DNA of 9,776 bases from Pseudomonadota bacterium (GTDB taxonomy: Bacteria > Pseudomonadota > Gammaproteobacteria > Xanthomonadales > Xanthomonadaceae), in the NCBI GenBank assembly GCA_023423855.1, contig JAFAEU010000008.1:1-9776 (forward strand), in the 5' to 3' direction. Made by a program: the position numbers and the translations under genes. The notes beneath the pieces are model-generated. The model was not told where the DNA came from and did not search any database. It was given only the letters and a program-made list of their open reading frames with translations. This document shows positions 1 through 6,282 of the stretch, piece by piece; within the stretch, counting starts at the first letter, position 1; the number at the start of each line of letters is the position of its first letter.

Positions 1-95
1 GCGTGTCCGGAGGCGAGGCCCCACCAAAGCCGTATCGACCGTCGCGGCCGCGGCATCCAGACTGGCGGCGTGGCAACACGCGCGGAGACATCGTC
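1..95. other. Left-edge region, probably non-coding
   Basis: This stretch precedes the first confident start codon. Two frames stay open through it. Frame 3 has a GTG at base 3 and would add 31 residues to the metallo-hydrolase. Frame 1 runs from the window edge to a TGA at 97-99 that overlaps the ATG at 96 as ATGA. In both frames I count only about 70-75% G or C at third positions, clearly below the nearly all-G/C third positions of the genes here, and the peptides are rich in Arg and Pro with no recognisable domain. I therefore read it as intergenic leader. The tail of an upstream translationally coupled gene cannot be excluded, because the left edge cuts the region. Confidence 0.5.
84..87 (+). 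promoter_or_regulatory. Ribosome binding site of the MBL-fold hydrolase
   Basis: GGAG lies 8 bases upstream of the ATG at 96. Together with the rise in G/C third positions right after that ATG, it selects 96 over the GTG at 3 as the start. Confidence 0.6.
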
Positions 96-1046
96 ATGAC
101 GCCGACCGACGGCATCACCCTCATCGATACCGGCTACATCCGCCCGGGCCTGTGCGCGGCGTACCTCGTGCACGGCGAGGACGGCCGTGCGGCGCTGGTC
201 GATTGCGGCACCGCGACCTGCGCGCAGCGCGTGCTCGATGCGATCGCCGCCGCCGGCGTCGCCCGCGACGCGGTCGACTGGCTGCTGGTCACCCACGTCC
301 ACCTCGACCACGCCGGCGCCGCGGGACCGCTGATGCGCGCGCTGCCGAACGCGCGGCTGGTGGTGCATCCGCGTGGCGCCCGGCACATGATCGATCCGGC
401 GAAGCTGATCGCCGGTGCGAAGGTGGTCTATGGCGAGGCGATGTTCGCGCGCGACCACGCCGGCATGCTGCCGGTGGACGAAGCGCGGGTGGTGATGGCC
501 GACGACGGCCACGAGGTTCCGCTCGCAGGCCGGCCGCTGCTGTGCGTCGACACGCCGGGGCATGCGCTGCACCACTACAGCGTGTGGGACGCGCGCACGC
601 GCGGCTGGTTCGCCGGCGACGCCTTCGGGCTGTCGTACCGCGAGTTCGACAACGGCAACGGCGCGTTCGCGGTGCCGACCACGTCGCCGGTGCAGTTCGA
701 TCCGCTGCAGATGCAGGATTCGATCCGCAGGCTGGTGGCGCGCGGGCCAGCGTCCATCCGCATCGCGCACTACGGGCAGGTCGGCGAGTGCGAACGGCTC
801 GGCGGGGATCTCGTCGCGTTGGTTGATGCGATGGCGGACATCGCGCGCGGCTTCGATGGCCGCGGGGATCGCCAGGCGCGGATCGCGGCGGCGCTGGCGG
901 AGCTCTACCTGGAGCGTGCGGTCGCGCACGGCATTGCCGACGCGTCACGTCTCGTGCCCGAGGTGCTCGGTGGCGACATCGCGATCAATGCGCAGGGCCT
1001 GTGCGTCTGGCTGGACCGCGAGGCGAAGGCGCGCGCCGGCGGTTGA
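96..1046 (+). CDS. MBL-fold metallo-hydrolase
   Basis: A 316-residue soluble hydrolase of the metallo-beta-lactamase superfamily (glyoxalase II-like branch), expected to bind two metal ions. The full ligand set is visible: the HxHxDH motif as H67-V-H69-L-D71-H72 in a THVHLDHAG context, a third-motif histidine at H156 (TPGH), the bridging aspartate at D175 (AGDAFG), and a final histidine at H225 (IAHYG). The first about 230 residues form the catalytic core, and the last about 85 are a helical tail without a recognised domain. There is no signal peptide, so it should be cytosolic. The start has a GGAG site 8 bases upstream. It converges on the VOC gene across two hairpin repeats. Family features support hydrolysis of a thioester, lactone or similar bond, but the substrate cannot be read from the sequence. 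The fold and metal site are secure; the specific function is unknown. Confidence 0.9.
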   Translation: MTPTDGITLIDTGYIRPGLCAAYLVHGEDGRAALVDCGTATCAQRVLDAIAAAGVARDAVDWLLVTHVHLDHAGAAGPLMRALPNARLVVHPRGARHMIDPAKLIAGAKVVYGEAMFARDHAGMLPVDEARVVMADDGHEVPLAGRPLLCVDTPGHALHHYSVWDARTRGWFAGDAFGLSYREFDNGNGAFAVPTTSPVQFDPLQMQDSIRRLVARGPASIRIAHYGQVGECERLGGDLVALVDAMADIARGFDGRGDRQARIAAALAELYLERAVAHGIADASRLVPEVLGGDIAINAQGLCVWLDREAKARAGG

Positions 1047-1068
1047 CGCCCGTTCCGCAGCTGCAGGA

Positions 1069-1082
1069 GCGGCTTCAGCCGC
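1069..1082. repeat. Short hairpin, REP-like
   Basis: GCGGCT (1069-1074) and AGCCGC (1077-1082) are perfect inverted repeats around a 2-base centre, or a 5-bp stem with a TTCA loop. They sit in a context of the form caggagcggcttcagccgc. From general knowledge this resembles the dispersed GTAGGAGC-type intergenic repeats of Xanthomonadales and Pseudomonas. It lies 23 bases past the stop of the MBL gene. Confidence 0.6.
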
Positions 1083-1113
1083 GACCGGGCGCTCGACGGC
1101 TTCGGCCCCGTAG

Positions 1114-1133
1114 GTCGGGGCTACGCCCCCGAC
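1114..1133. repeat. GTCGGGG hairpin between convergent genes
   Basis: GTCGGGG (1114-1120) and CCCCGAC (1127-1133) form a perfect 7-bp stem around the 6-base loop CTACGC, preceded by GTAG. It lies between the 3' ends of the MBL and VOC genes, where it could help end transcription from both sides. No T-run follows on either strand, so it is not a textbook intrinsic terminator. It looks like a second REP-type repeat adjacent to the one at 1069-1082. Confidence 0.6.
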
Positions 1134-1151
1134 GCCCGACCCGCGAGACGA

Positions 1152-1538
1152 TCAGGAATCCCAGGTATTGAGGTGCGGGCCGAACGGCTTGCGCTGCTGG
1201 CGAACCACGCAGAAGCGGTGGCCGCTGGGCGCTTCCATCACCCACCAGGTGTGGACCTTTTCGATCTTCCTGGCGCCGAGCGCGACCAGCCGGTCGGCTT
1301 CGGCATCGACGTCGTCGCTCTCGATGTCGAGGTGGATGCGCGAGGGGTGCGAGACCTTCTGCAGCAGCAGGACGGGTTCGTCGGCCTCGGCGTGCAGGCG
1401 GGCATACTTGCCGTCGCCGTCCTCGTCCGCGGCGTCCACGCGCTTGCCCAGCGCCCGGCTCCAGAATTCGACGTGCGGCGCGAGGTCGTCGACGTCGCAG
1501 TCGAGGACGAAGGTGCTCAGGCGGCTGTGGTGGGGCAT
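1152..1538 (-). CDS. VOC-family (glyoxalase-like) protein
   Basis: A small cytosolic protein of 128 residues, the usual length for a single-chain vicinal-oxygen-chelate protein with two beta-alpha-beta-beta-beta modules. The first module spans about residues 7-60, with a VLDC strand followed by a helix carrying FWSRALG. The second spans about residues 66-113, with RIHLDI, a helix DADRLVALGA-like at about 77-89, and a final strand ending in SGHRFCVV. It resembles the Glyoxalase_6-type group. The ATG at 1538 is preceded by AAGGAAA at a 5-base spacing. The frame is open 15 codons further upstream, but that stretch lacks a better start. The usual DPEGN metal-site segment of many VOC enzymes reads APSGH here, so glyoxalase I activity should not be assumed. 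It follows the nuclease gene on the same strand after 113 bases. The family call is good; substrate and reaction are unknown. Confidence 0.85.
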   Translation of the reverse strand: MPHHSRLSTFVLDCDVDDLAPHVEFWSRALGKRVDAADEDGDGKYARLHAEADEPVLLLQKVSHPSRIHLDIESDDVDAEADRLVALGARKIEKVHTWWVMEAPSGHRFCVVRQQRKPFGPHLNTWDS

Positions 1539-1543
1539 GGCGG

Positions 1544-1550
1544 TTTCCTT
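1544..1550 (-). promoter_or_regulatory. Ribosome binding site of the VOC gene
   Basis: Read on the minus strand, AAGGAAA ends 5 bases before the ATG at 1538. It supports that start over in-frame positions further upstream. Confidence 0.55.
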
Positions 1551-1588
1551 CGGTGGCGAGGCGCTGGGTCGGGTGGCCACCACCCCAG

Positions 1589-1612
1589 CCCTCCCCCGCA
1601 GGCGGGGGAGGG
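1589..1612. repeat. Perfect 11-bp G/C-rich hairpin
   Basis: CCCTCCCCCGC (1589-1599) and GCGGGGGAGGG (1602-1612) are perfectly complementary around a 2-base centre (AG). The hairpin lies between the 3' end of the nuclease gene and the start of the VOC gene, both on the minus strand. It could block RNA degradation or slow polymerase after the nuclease gene, but no T-run follows on the minus strand. From general knowledge, CTCCCCCGC...GCGGGGGAG palindromes occur as dispersed intergenic repeats in several G+C-rich proteobacteria. Confidence 0.75.
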
Positions 1613-1651
1613 AGCAGGCGGGGCCAGTCAGCCTGCACCAGCTGCGTCGCC

Positions 1652-4600
1652 TCAGTCGAACGACGCTCGCACCGACACGTTGCGGAACGCGCGCACGCCC
1701 ACCAGCTTGACGAACCAGGTGCCCGGCGCGGGCGCCGCGATCGCGATCGTCTCGTTGTTGCCGGGGCGCTGCGAGCGGCCATCGAAGTCCGTTGCGGTCG
1801 GGATGCGGTCGTGCGCCACGTAGAGGGTGACGTCACCGCTGCCGCCGTAGCTGAGCACGCGCAGGTTGCCCGCGCCGGCCGGGACTTCGATGCGGAATAC
1901 CGCCTCCGTACCGCTGCCGCCCTCGAGGCCGCCGACCGGGACGCCGTTCTCCAGCAGCGGCACGCCGGCATTTGGATCCTCGACCAGCACGGCGGCGCTG
2001 CCGTCGTTGTTCTCCGGATCCGGGTCCTCGGTCTGCGCCATGGCCGCGGCGGTCAGCGTGACCTGGCTGCCCTCCAGCGCCGCGGGCGCGGTGGCGGTCA
2101 GCGCGAACACCGCGTCATCGTTCGCCGCCAGCGCATCGGCGCCGCAGGAGACGGTGCTGGTGCCGCCGGCGACCAGCGGTGCATCGCAGCTCCAGCCGGT
2201 GGGCGCGGCGACCGCGAGGTCGGTCAACTCCGCATCGAGCACGAAGCCCGCGCCCGGATACCCGGCGTCGTCCAGCCCCGCGTTCGCGACCACCACGGAG
2301 AACTGCATCGCTTCGCCCGGCGCGACCGTCGCCGCCAGCGCCTCGACCTCGACCGACAGGTCGGCGAAGCGCACCGCGGCCAGCCGCACCAGCAGCACGC
2401 TCGGATCATGGTCGGACAGCCGCGACGGCGTGTCGTCCTCGTTGCGCGCGATTTCCGGGAAGTCGGTGGCGATCCTGGCGTGGCTGAGTTCGATCCCGGC
2501 GACCAGCGGCGAGTCGACCAGCGCATCGTTGACCAGCACGTGGTCGAGCGACTGCGCCTGGTAGTCGAACACGAACGAGTAGCGCTCGGCCGGTTCGGCG
2601 AGCAGGGTCAGGTTGTACAGGTTCGGTTCGACCCGGTCGATGCCGTCGCCGTCCACCGCGGTCTCGCCGTCGGGCGAGGGCAGGCCGGTGACGGTCCCCA
2701 GCGCGTCGACGAGGCCGTCGTTGAACTGGAAGGCGTTGAAGTCGCCCATCACGATGAGGTTGCGGCTCGGGTCGCCGGCCTGCAGGCCGCTGACCAGGTC
2801 GGCGAGGTAGTCGGCCTGCGCCTGGCGCTTGGTGCGCACGCGCTGGCCGAGCGTGAGCCAGCCGTTGCTGCCGTTGGCGTCGCTGTCGACGTCGTTGAGC
2901 GAGCGCTGGTGCACGACGATCGCGGTGAACGCATGGCTGCGTCCGTCGGCGAAGTGCACGATGCCGTCGAGCGACAGCGGCGGGCGGTCGTTGAGCAGGC
3001 TGGTGCTGCCGTCCGGATTGGTCAGCACTTCGGCGGCGCCGTGCTGGGTCACGTCCAGCACCTCGACGCGCGGCGTGCCGGCGGCGACCTCCGCGCCCTT
3101 GACCAGGAAGCCGACGTCGATGCCGCCGACGTCGTTGCCCTCGACCAGGTGCGCGCTGTAGCCCGGATCGGGATCGCCGACGGCGACCGCGTCAGCGTTG
3201 ATGCGGTCGGCCAGCGTCTGCAGCACGGTGAGGTTCTCGACCTCGGTCAGGCCGAGCACGTCCGGCGCATGCAGGTAGCCGCGGATCGCGAGCGAGGCCT
3301 TGGCCAGCCTGCGCTCGTAGGCCGCGGCGGTCAGCACCGGTTCGCCGATCGCGGGATCGTTGACGGTGTCGAAGAAGCGTTCGACGTTCCAGGTCGCGAA
3401 CGTGGCGTCGTCCGGCGTCGGCAGGCGCGACGCGCGCGGCAGGCCGGCCTCGCTGCAGTCCACCGCCAGCGCGCCTTCCGGATAGATCGTGTAGCGGCGG
3501 AAGGTGTAGTCGAGCGGGCCGACCAGGCTGCCGTCGGTGATCGTGCAGCCCGCGGCGACGTTCGCGGCCGGGGCGCCGATCGTGGTGCTGTTGACCGCGA
3601 TCAGCTCCGGGTTGAAGTCCCAGCGCGGGATGTCGGTGGCGCTGCTGCCGAGCGGATCCGGGTTCGGGATCGGAATGCCCGGCTCGCGGAACGGCCGCGC
3701 GGTGCCGGTGACCACGACCGCGAAGCGGCCGTTGCTGGTGGCGGTGGCCTGGGCCTCGTTGACGTTGCCGCCGGTGGGCGCGACCACGGTCGCGCTCGGG
3801 ACCACCACGCGCATGCCCTCGTAGCGCTCGAGCTGTTCGAGGCCATCGCCGGCGTTGGGCAGGTCGGCGGTCAGGGCCACCGGCGCCGGCAGCGGGTGGC
3901 CGCCCGAGAGCGCGGCCACGCTGGCGTTGACGATCTCGGTCAGCGGCAGCTGGTGCGGATCGGCTGCGGGGATGTACTCGTCCACCGTGCCCTGCACCAG
4001 CACGCGGTTGCCGATCGCCGCCGCCTCCGGCGGGGTGCTGCTGGTGAACACGAAGACGCCTTCGGAGGTGGCCGGGTTGCCGTCGTCCTCGCCGTCGGCG
4101 GTCTGGAGGAAGAAGCCGTTGTTCTTGCGGCCGGTGACGATGCCGGTGGTGGCGACCGCCAGGCCGTTGTAGGGCGAGAGCTGGCCCTCGCCCTGGATCG
4201 CGGATATCGCGACGGTGACGACGTCGTCGTTGAGGACGGTGCCGACGCCCTGGGCATCGGCGAGTTCGGCGCCGACGGCGTTGGACAGGTCGACGAGGAA
4301 GGTCTCGTCGGGTTCGGTGGTGGTGTCGCCGATGACGTCGACGGCGATCGTCACCGAAGTCGCGCCTTCGGCGATCGTCGCGGTGCCGCTGGCGGCGACA
4401 TAGTCGCTGTCGGCGACGGTGGCGGTGCCGTCGGCGGCGGCCCAGTCGACGCTCACGCCGCCTTCGCCCGCCGGCTGGTTGAGGCTGATGGTGAAGAAGA
4501 ACGGCGTGGTGCCGCTGTCGCCCTCGGCGGCGCTGGTGTCGCTGATGCTGGCGTAGGCGATGCCGCCACCGCCGCAGGGGGCGGGCGGCGTCGCGCTGTT

Positions 4601-5218
4601 GCGCGGCGCGGGTGTCGCGGTGGCGAAATCGGCGCCGTTGTTGTTGCTGTCGCTGCAGCCGCTGTCGGCGCGCAACGCCGCGGTGCTGTTGCTGAGGGTG
4701 GGCGCAGCGGCGGCGCCCTCGAAGAAGTTGGCGTTGCCGAAGCCGACGAGATCGACGATCAGCGCGACCTGTTCCGGCGTGCACGGCGCGCTGCCGCCGT
4801 TGCAGCCGAGCGTGGTGGTTGAGTCCACCAGCGCCACCTTGCCGGCGGTGCCGGACATGTTGATGGTGCCGCTGGCGTCGGCCGCAGGCAGCGGGCTGCC
4901 GTTGGCGCCGCCGGCGAGGCCGACGAGGAAGTACCGGCCCGGCTCGATCGTCGCCGCGGGCAGCACCACGATCTGTGCGCTGCCGGCGCCGAAGTTGCCG
5001 GTGCCGGTGGCGCTGGCGTACTGCACCGACAGGCCCGACAGCGACACCGCCTCGCTGCCGCGGTTGAACAGTTCGACGTAGTCGTTGCTGTAGGGCGCAC
5101 CGCTGTTGCCGCCGCCGCCGTAGACCTGGCTGATGACGACCTGCGCCTGCGTTGGCGCGGCGAATGCGGCGCAGAGGACGAGGGCCGGCAACAGCCGGCG
5201 GAAGAGCCGATTGACCAC
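1652..5218 (-). CDS. ExeM/NucH-type secreted multidomain nuclease
   Basis: A 1188-residue extracellular DNase-like protein. It starts with a signal peptide: Arg residues at 4, 7 and 8, a hydrophobic core to about 21, and likely cleavage after A25 (TQA|Q). A lamin-tail domain follows (about 26-205), then a Calx-beta repeat (about 218-333, acidic and likely calcium-binding), an OB-fold region typical of ExeM/YhcR nucleases (about 335-590), and the endonuclease/exonuclease/phosphatase catalytic domain (about 605-947). Catalytic residues visible are N611 (TWNVERF), E659 (TEVEN), H770 (VVHQRS), D826 and N828 (GDFNAF), D892-H893 (SLDHVL) and D936-H937 (LSDHDPS). The tail has a beta-sandwich of DUF11/CARDB type (about 950-1082) and a PPC domain (about 1090-1188) with SGDVTLYV. 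Eight cysteines after the signal peptide suggest disulfides. The start is GTG with AAGGGAG six bases upstream. Export probably uses Sec followed by type II secretion; that step is inferred. Confidence 0.92.
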   Translation of the reverse strand: MVNRLFRRLLPALVLCAAFAAPTQAQVVISQVYGGGGNSGAPYSNDYVELFNRGSEAVSLSGLSVQYASATGTGNFGAGSAQIVVLPAATIEPGRYFLVGLAGGANGSPLPAADASGTINMSGTAGKVALVDSTTTLGCNGGSAPCTPEQVALIVDLVGFGNANFFEGAAAAPTLSNSTAALRADSGCSDSNNNGADFATATPAPRNSATPPAPCGGGGIAYASISDTSAAEGDSGTTPFFFTISLNQPAGEGGVSVDWAAADGTATVADSDYVAASGTATIAEGATSVTIAVDVIGDTTTEPDETFLVDLSNAVGAELADAQGVGTVLNDDVVTVAISAIQGEGQLSPYNGLAVATTGIVTGRKNNGFFLQTADGEDDGNPATSEGVFVFTSSTPPEAAAIGNRVLVQGTVDEYIPAADPHQLPLTEIVNASVAALSGGHPLPAPVALTADLPNAGDGLEQLERYEGMRVVVPSATVVAPTGGNVNEAQATATSNGRFAVVVTGTARPFREPGIPIPNPDPLGSSATDIPRWDFNPELIAVNSTTIGAPAANVAAGCTITDGSLVGPLDYTFRRYTIYPEGALAVDCSEAGLPRASRLPTPDDATFATWNVERFFDTVNDPAIGEPVLTAAAYERRLAKASLAIRGYLHAPDVLGLTEVENLTVLQTLADRINADAVAVGDPDPGYSAHLVEGNDVGGIDVGFLVKGAEVAAGTPRVEVLDVTQHGAAEVLTNPDGSTSLLNDRPPLSLDGIVHFADGRSHAFTAIVVHQRSLNDVDSDANGSNGWLTLGQRVRTKRQAQADYLADLVSGLQAGDPSRNLIVMGDFNAFQFNDGLVDALGTVTGLPSPDGETAVDGDGIDRVEPNLYNLTLLAEPAERYSFVFDYQAQSLDHVLVNDALVDSPLVAGIELSHARIATDFPEIARNEDDTPSRLSDHDPSVLLVRLAAVRFADLSVEVEALAATVAPGEAMQFSVVVANAGLDDAGYPGAGFVLDAELTDLAVAAPTGWSCDAPLVAGGTSTVSCGADALAANDDAVFALTATAPAALEGSQVTLTAAAMAQTEDPDPENNDGSAAVLVEDPNAGVPLLENGVPVGGLEGGSGTEAVFRIEVPAGAGNLRVLSYGGSGDVTLYVAHDRIPTATDFDGRSQRPGNNETIAIAAPAPGTWFVKLVGVRAFRNVSVRASFD

Positions 5219-5224
5219 GATACG

Positions 5225-5231
5225 CTCCCTT
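5225..5231 (-). promoter_or_regulatory. Ribosome binding site deciding a GTG start (nuclease)
   Basis: On the minus strand AAGGGAG ends 6 bases before the GTG at 5218. The GTG gives a complete, well-formed signal peptide, so this site and the leader sequence together fix the start. Confidence 0.7.
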
Positions 5232-5234
5232 GTT

Positions 5235-5249
5235 CAGTCCGATGGACTG
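5235..5249. promoter_or_regulatory. 15-bp dyad beside the nuclease ribosome binding site
   Basis: CAGTCC (5235-5240), spacer GAT, GGACTG (5244-5249) form a perfect inverted repeat. In the nuclease mRNA it would fold into a 6-bp hairpin with a 3-base loop ending 3 bases upstream of AAGGGAG. It could be an operator, an mRNA-stabilising hairpin or a modulator of translation start; the sequence alone does not decide. Confidence 0.4.
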
Positions 5250-5339
5250 GTGGCCGGCCCCCCTGGCAGGATGGGATTGTGCACGGTTCGGGTGTCGGTT
5301 GCATGACGCCGCGAATGGGCGATGCGGTACCCTCGGCGG

Positions 5340-6200
5340 ATGGCCATCGACCAGAACGAACGTCCGCTCGAGGACGGCATCCACACCGACCTCGACGGAA
5401 GAATCACTTACGGCGGATACCTCAGGCTCGACCAGCTGTTGACGGCGCAGCGGCCGCTGTCGGATCCGCCGCACCACGACGAGATGCTGTTCATCGTGCA
5501 GCACCAGGTCTCGGAGCTGTGGCTGAAGCTGGTGATCCACGAACTCGGCGCCGCGATCGGCTTCCTGCGTCGCGACCAGGTCTGGCGCTGCCAGAAGGTG
5601 ATCGCCCGCTGCAAGCAGGTGCTGCGCCAGCTGACCGAGCAGTGGTCGGTGCTGGAGACGTTGACGCCGTCGGAGTACATGGAGTTCCGCGACGTGCTCG
5701 GCCCCTCGTCGGGGTTCCAGTCGCTGCAGTACCGCACCGTCGAGTTCCAGCTGGGCAACAAGAACGCGGCGATGCTCAGGGTGTTCGCCTACGACCCCGA
5801 AGGGCAGGCGCGGCTGCGCGAGGCGCTGGAGGCGCCGGGCCTGTACGACGAATTCCTGATGTACCTCGCGCGCTGGGGCCACGCCGTGCCCGAACGGCAC
5901 CTGCAGCGCGACTGGACCAGGCCGCACGTGCGCGACGAGGCGCTGCTGCCGATGTTCGAGGCGATCTACGAGGACACCGACCGCTACTGGCGCGAGTACG
6001 CGCTGTGCGAGGACCTGGTCGACCTGGAAACGCAGTTCCAGCTGTGGCGCTTCCGCCACATGCGCACGGTGATGCGCATCATCGGCTTCAAGCGCGGCAC
6101 CGGCGGGTCTTCGGGCGTGGGCTTCCTCAAGCAGGCGCTGGAGCTGACCTTCTTCCCGGAACTGTTCGACGTGCGCACCCAGATCGGGCCGGGGCGGTAG
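5340..6200 (+). CDS. kynA: Tryptophan 2,3-dioxygenase
   Basis: A heme enzyme of 286 residues that inserts dioxygen into L-tryptophan to give N-formylkynurenine, the first step of the kynurenine pathway. It is cytosolic and homotetrameric in this family. Counting from the ATG at 5340, key residues match the Xanthomonas campestris enzyme number for number: H55 (IVQHQ, indole contact), F51, Y113 and R117 ([10 protein letters not shown], substrate carboxylate), the proximal heme ligand H240 (WRFRHMR) and T254 (KRGTGGSSG). Y24 and Y27 sit in ITYGGY. This agreement favours 5340 over an in-frame ATG at 5322. No clear Shine-Dalgarno sequence precedes 5340, so initiation may be weak or leaderless. No other kynurenine-pathway gene is in the window. 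It is divergent from the nuclease and 82 bases upstream of the AbgT-family gene. The C-terminus ends soon after the conserved [10 protein letters not shown], somewhat shorter than the about 298-residue campestris protein. Confidence 0.97.
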   Translation: MAIDQNERPLEDGIHTDLDGRITYGGYLRLDQLLTAQRPLSDPPHHDEMLFIVQHQVSELWLKLVIHELGAAIGFLRRDQVWRCQKVIARCKQVLRQLTEQWSVLETLTPSEYMEFRDVLGPSSGFQSLQYRTVEFQLGNKNAAMLRVFAYDPEGQARLREALEAPGLYDEFLMYLARWGHAVPERHLQRDWTRPHVRDEALLPMFEAIYEDTDRYWREYALCEDLVDLETQFQLWRFRHMRTVMRIIGFKRGTGGSSGVGFLKQALELTFFPELFDVRTQIGPGR

Positions 6201-6243
6201 CGGCCGCGGCGTTCACGGGTGCGTCATGGCGCCTGCGTCGCGC

Positions 6244-6252
6244 TGCTAGCAT
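6244..6252 (+). promoter_or_regulatory. Candidate extended -10 upstream of the AbgT gene
   Basis: TGC followed by TAGCAT reads as an extended -10 element 30 bases before the ATG at 6283. No good -35 hexamer lies 16-18 bases upstream (TCATGG is the nearest), which is tolerable for an extended -10 promoter. It suggests the transporter can be transcribed independently of kynA. The call rests on pattern only. Confidence 0.35.
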
Positions 6253-6282
6253 CGGAACAGGATCGACACCCGGGAACCCGTG

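Larger units (their letters stand above)
5219..5339. promoter_or_regulatory. Divergent intergenic region, nuclease / kynA
   Basis: These 121 bases separate the GTG of the nuclease (-) from the ATG of kynA (+), so promoters for both genes should lie here or overlap the coding ends. Visible elements are the 15-bp dyad at 5235-5249, the 8-bp palindrome GGCCGGCC at 5252-5259, and an interrupted dyad GCAT-ga-CGCC / GGCG-ATGC at 5301-5325 just before kynA. I found no convincing -35/-10 pair on either strand. TACCCT at 5328-5333 is a possible weak -10, which would place transcription start close to the kynA ATG. Regulator binding at the dyads is inference only. Confidence 0.5.

Noticed and set aside
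1..99. C-terminal tail of an upstream gene ending in an ATGA overlap with the MBL gene
   Set aside because: Only 32 codons are visible. Third-position G/C is lower than in the real genes and there is no recognisable motif. It cannot be supported without sequence to the left.
1069..1612. A CRISPR array made of the palindromic repeats
   Set aside because: The hairpins are different sequences at irregular spacing with a gene between them. There are no repeated units with unique spacers.
1553..4822. A 1089-codon open frame on the + strand opposite the nuclease gene
   Set aside because: It is a shadow of the G/C-rich nuclease gene. Its translation is a monotonous run of Arg, Ala, Gly, Val and Asp with no domain, while the minus strand encodes a coherent signal peptide and catalytic motifs.
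3192..6059. A 955-codon open frame on the minus strand spanning the nuclease, the intergenic region and kynA
   Set aside because: It crosses two divergent, well-supported genes, and its translation is mostly Arg, Gln and His repeats. This is expected from codon bias, not from a real protein.
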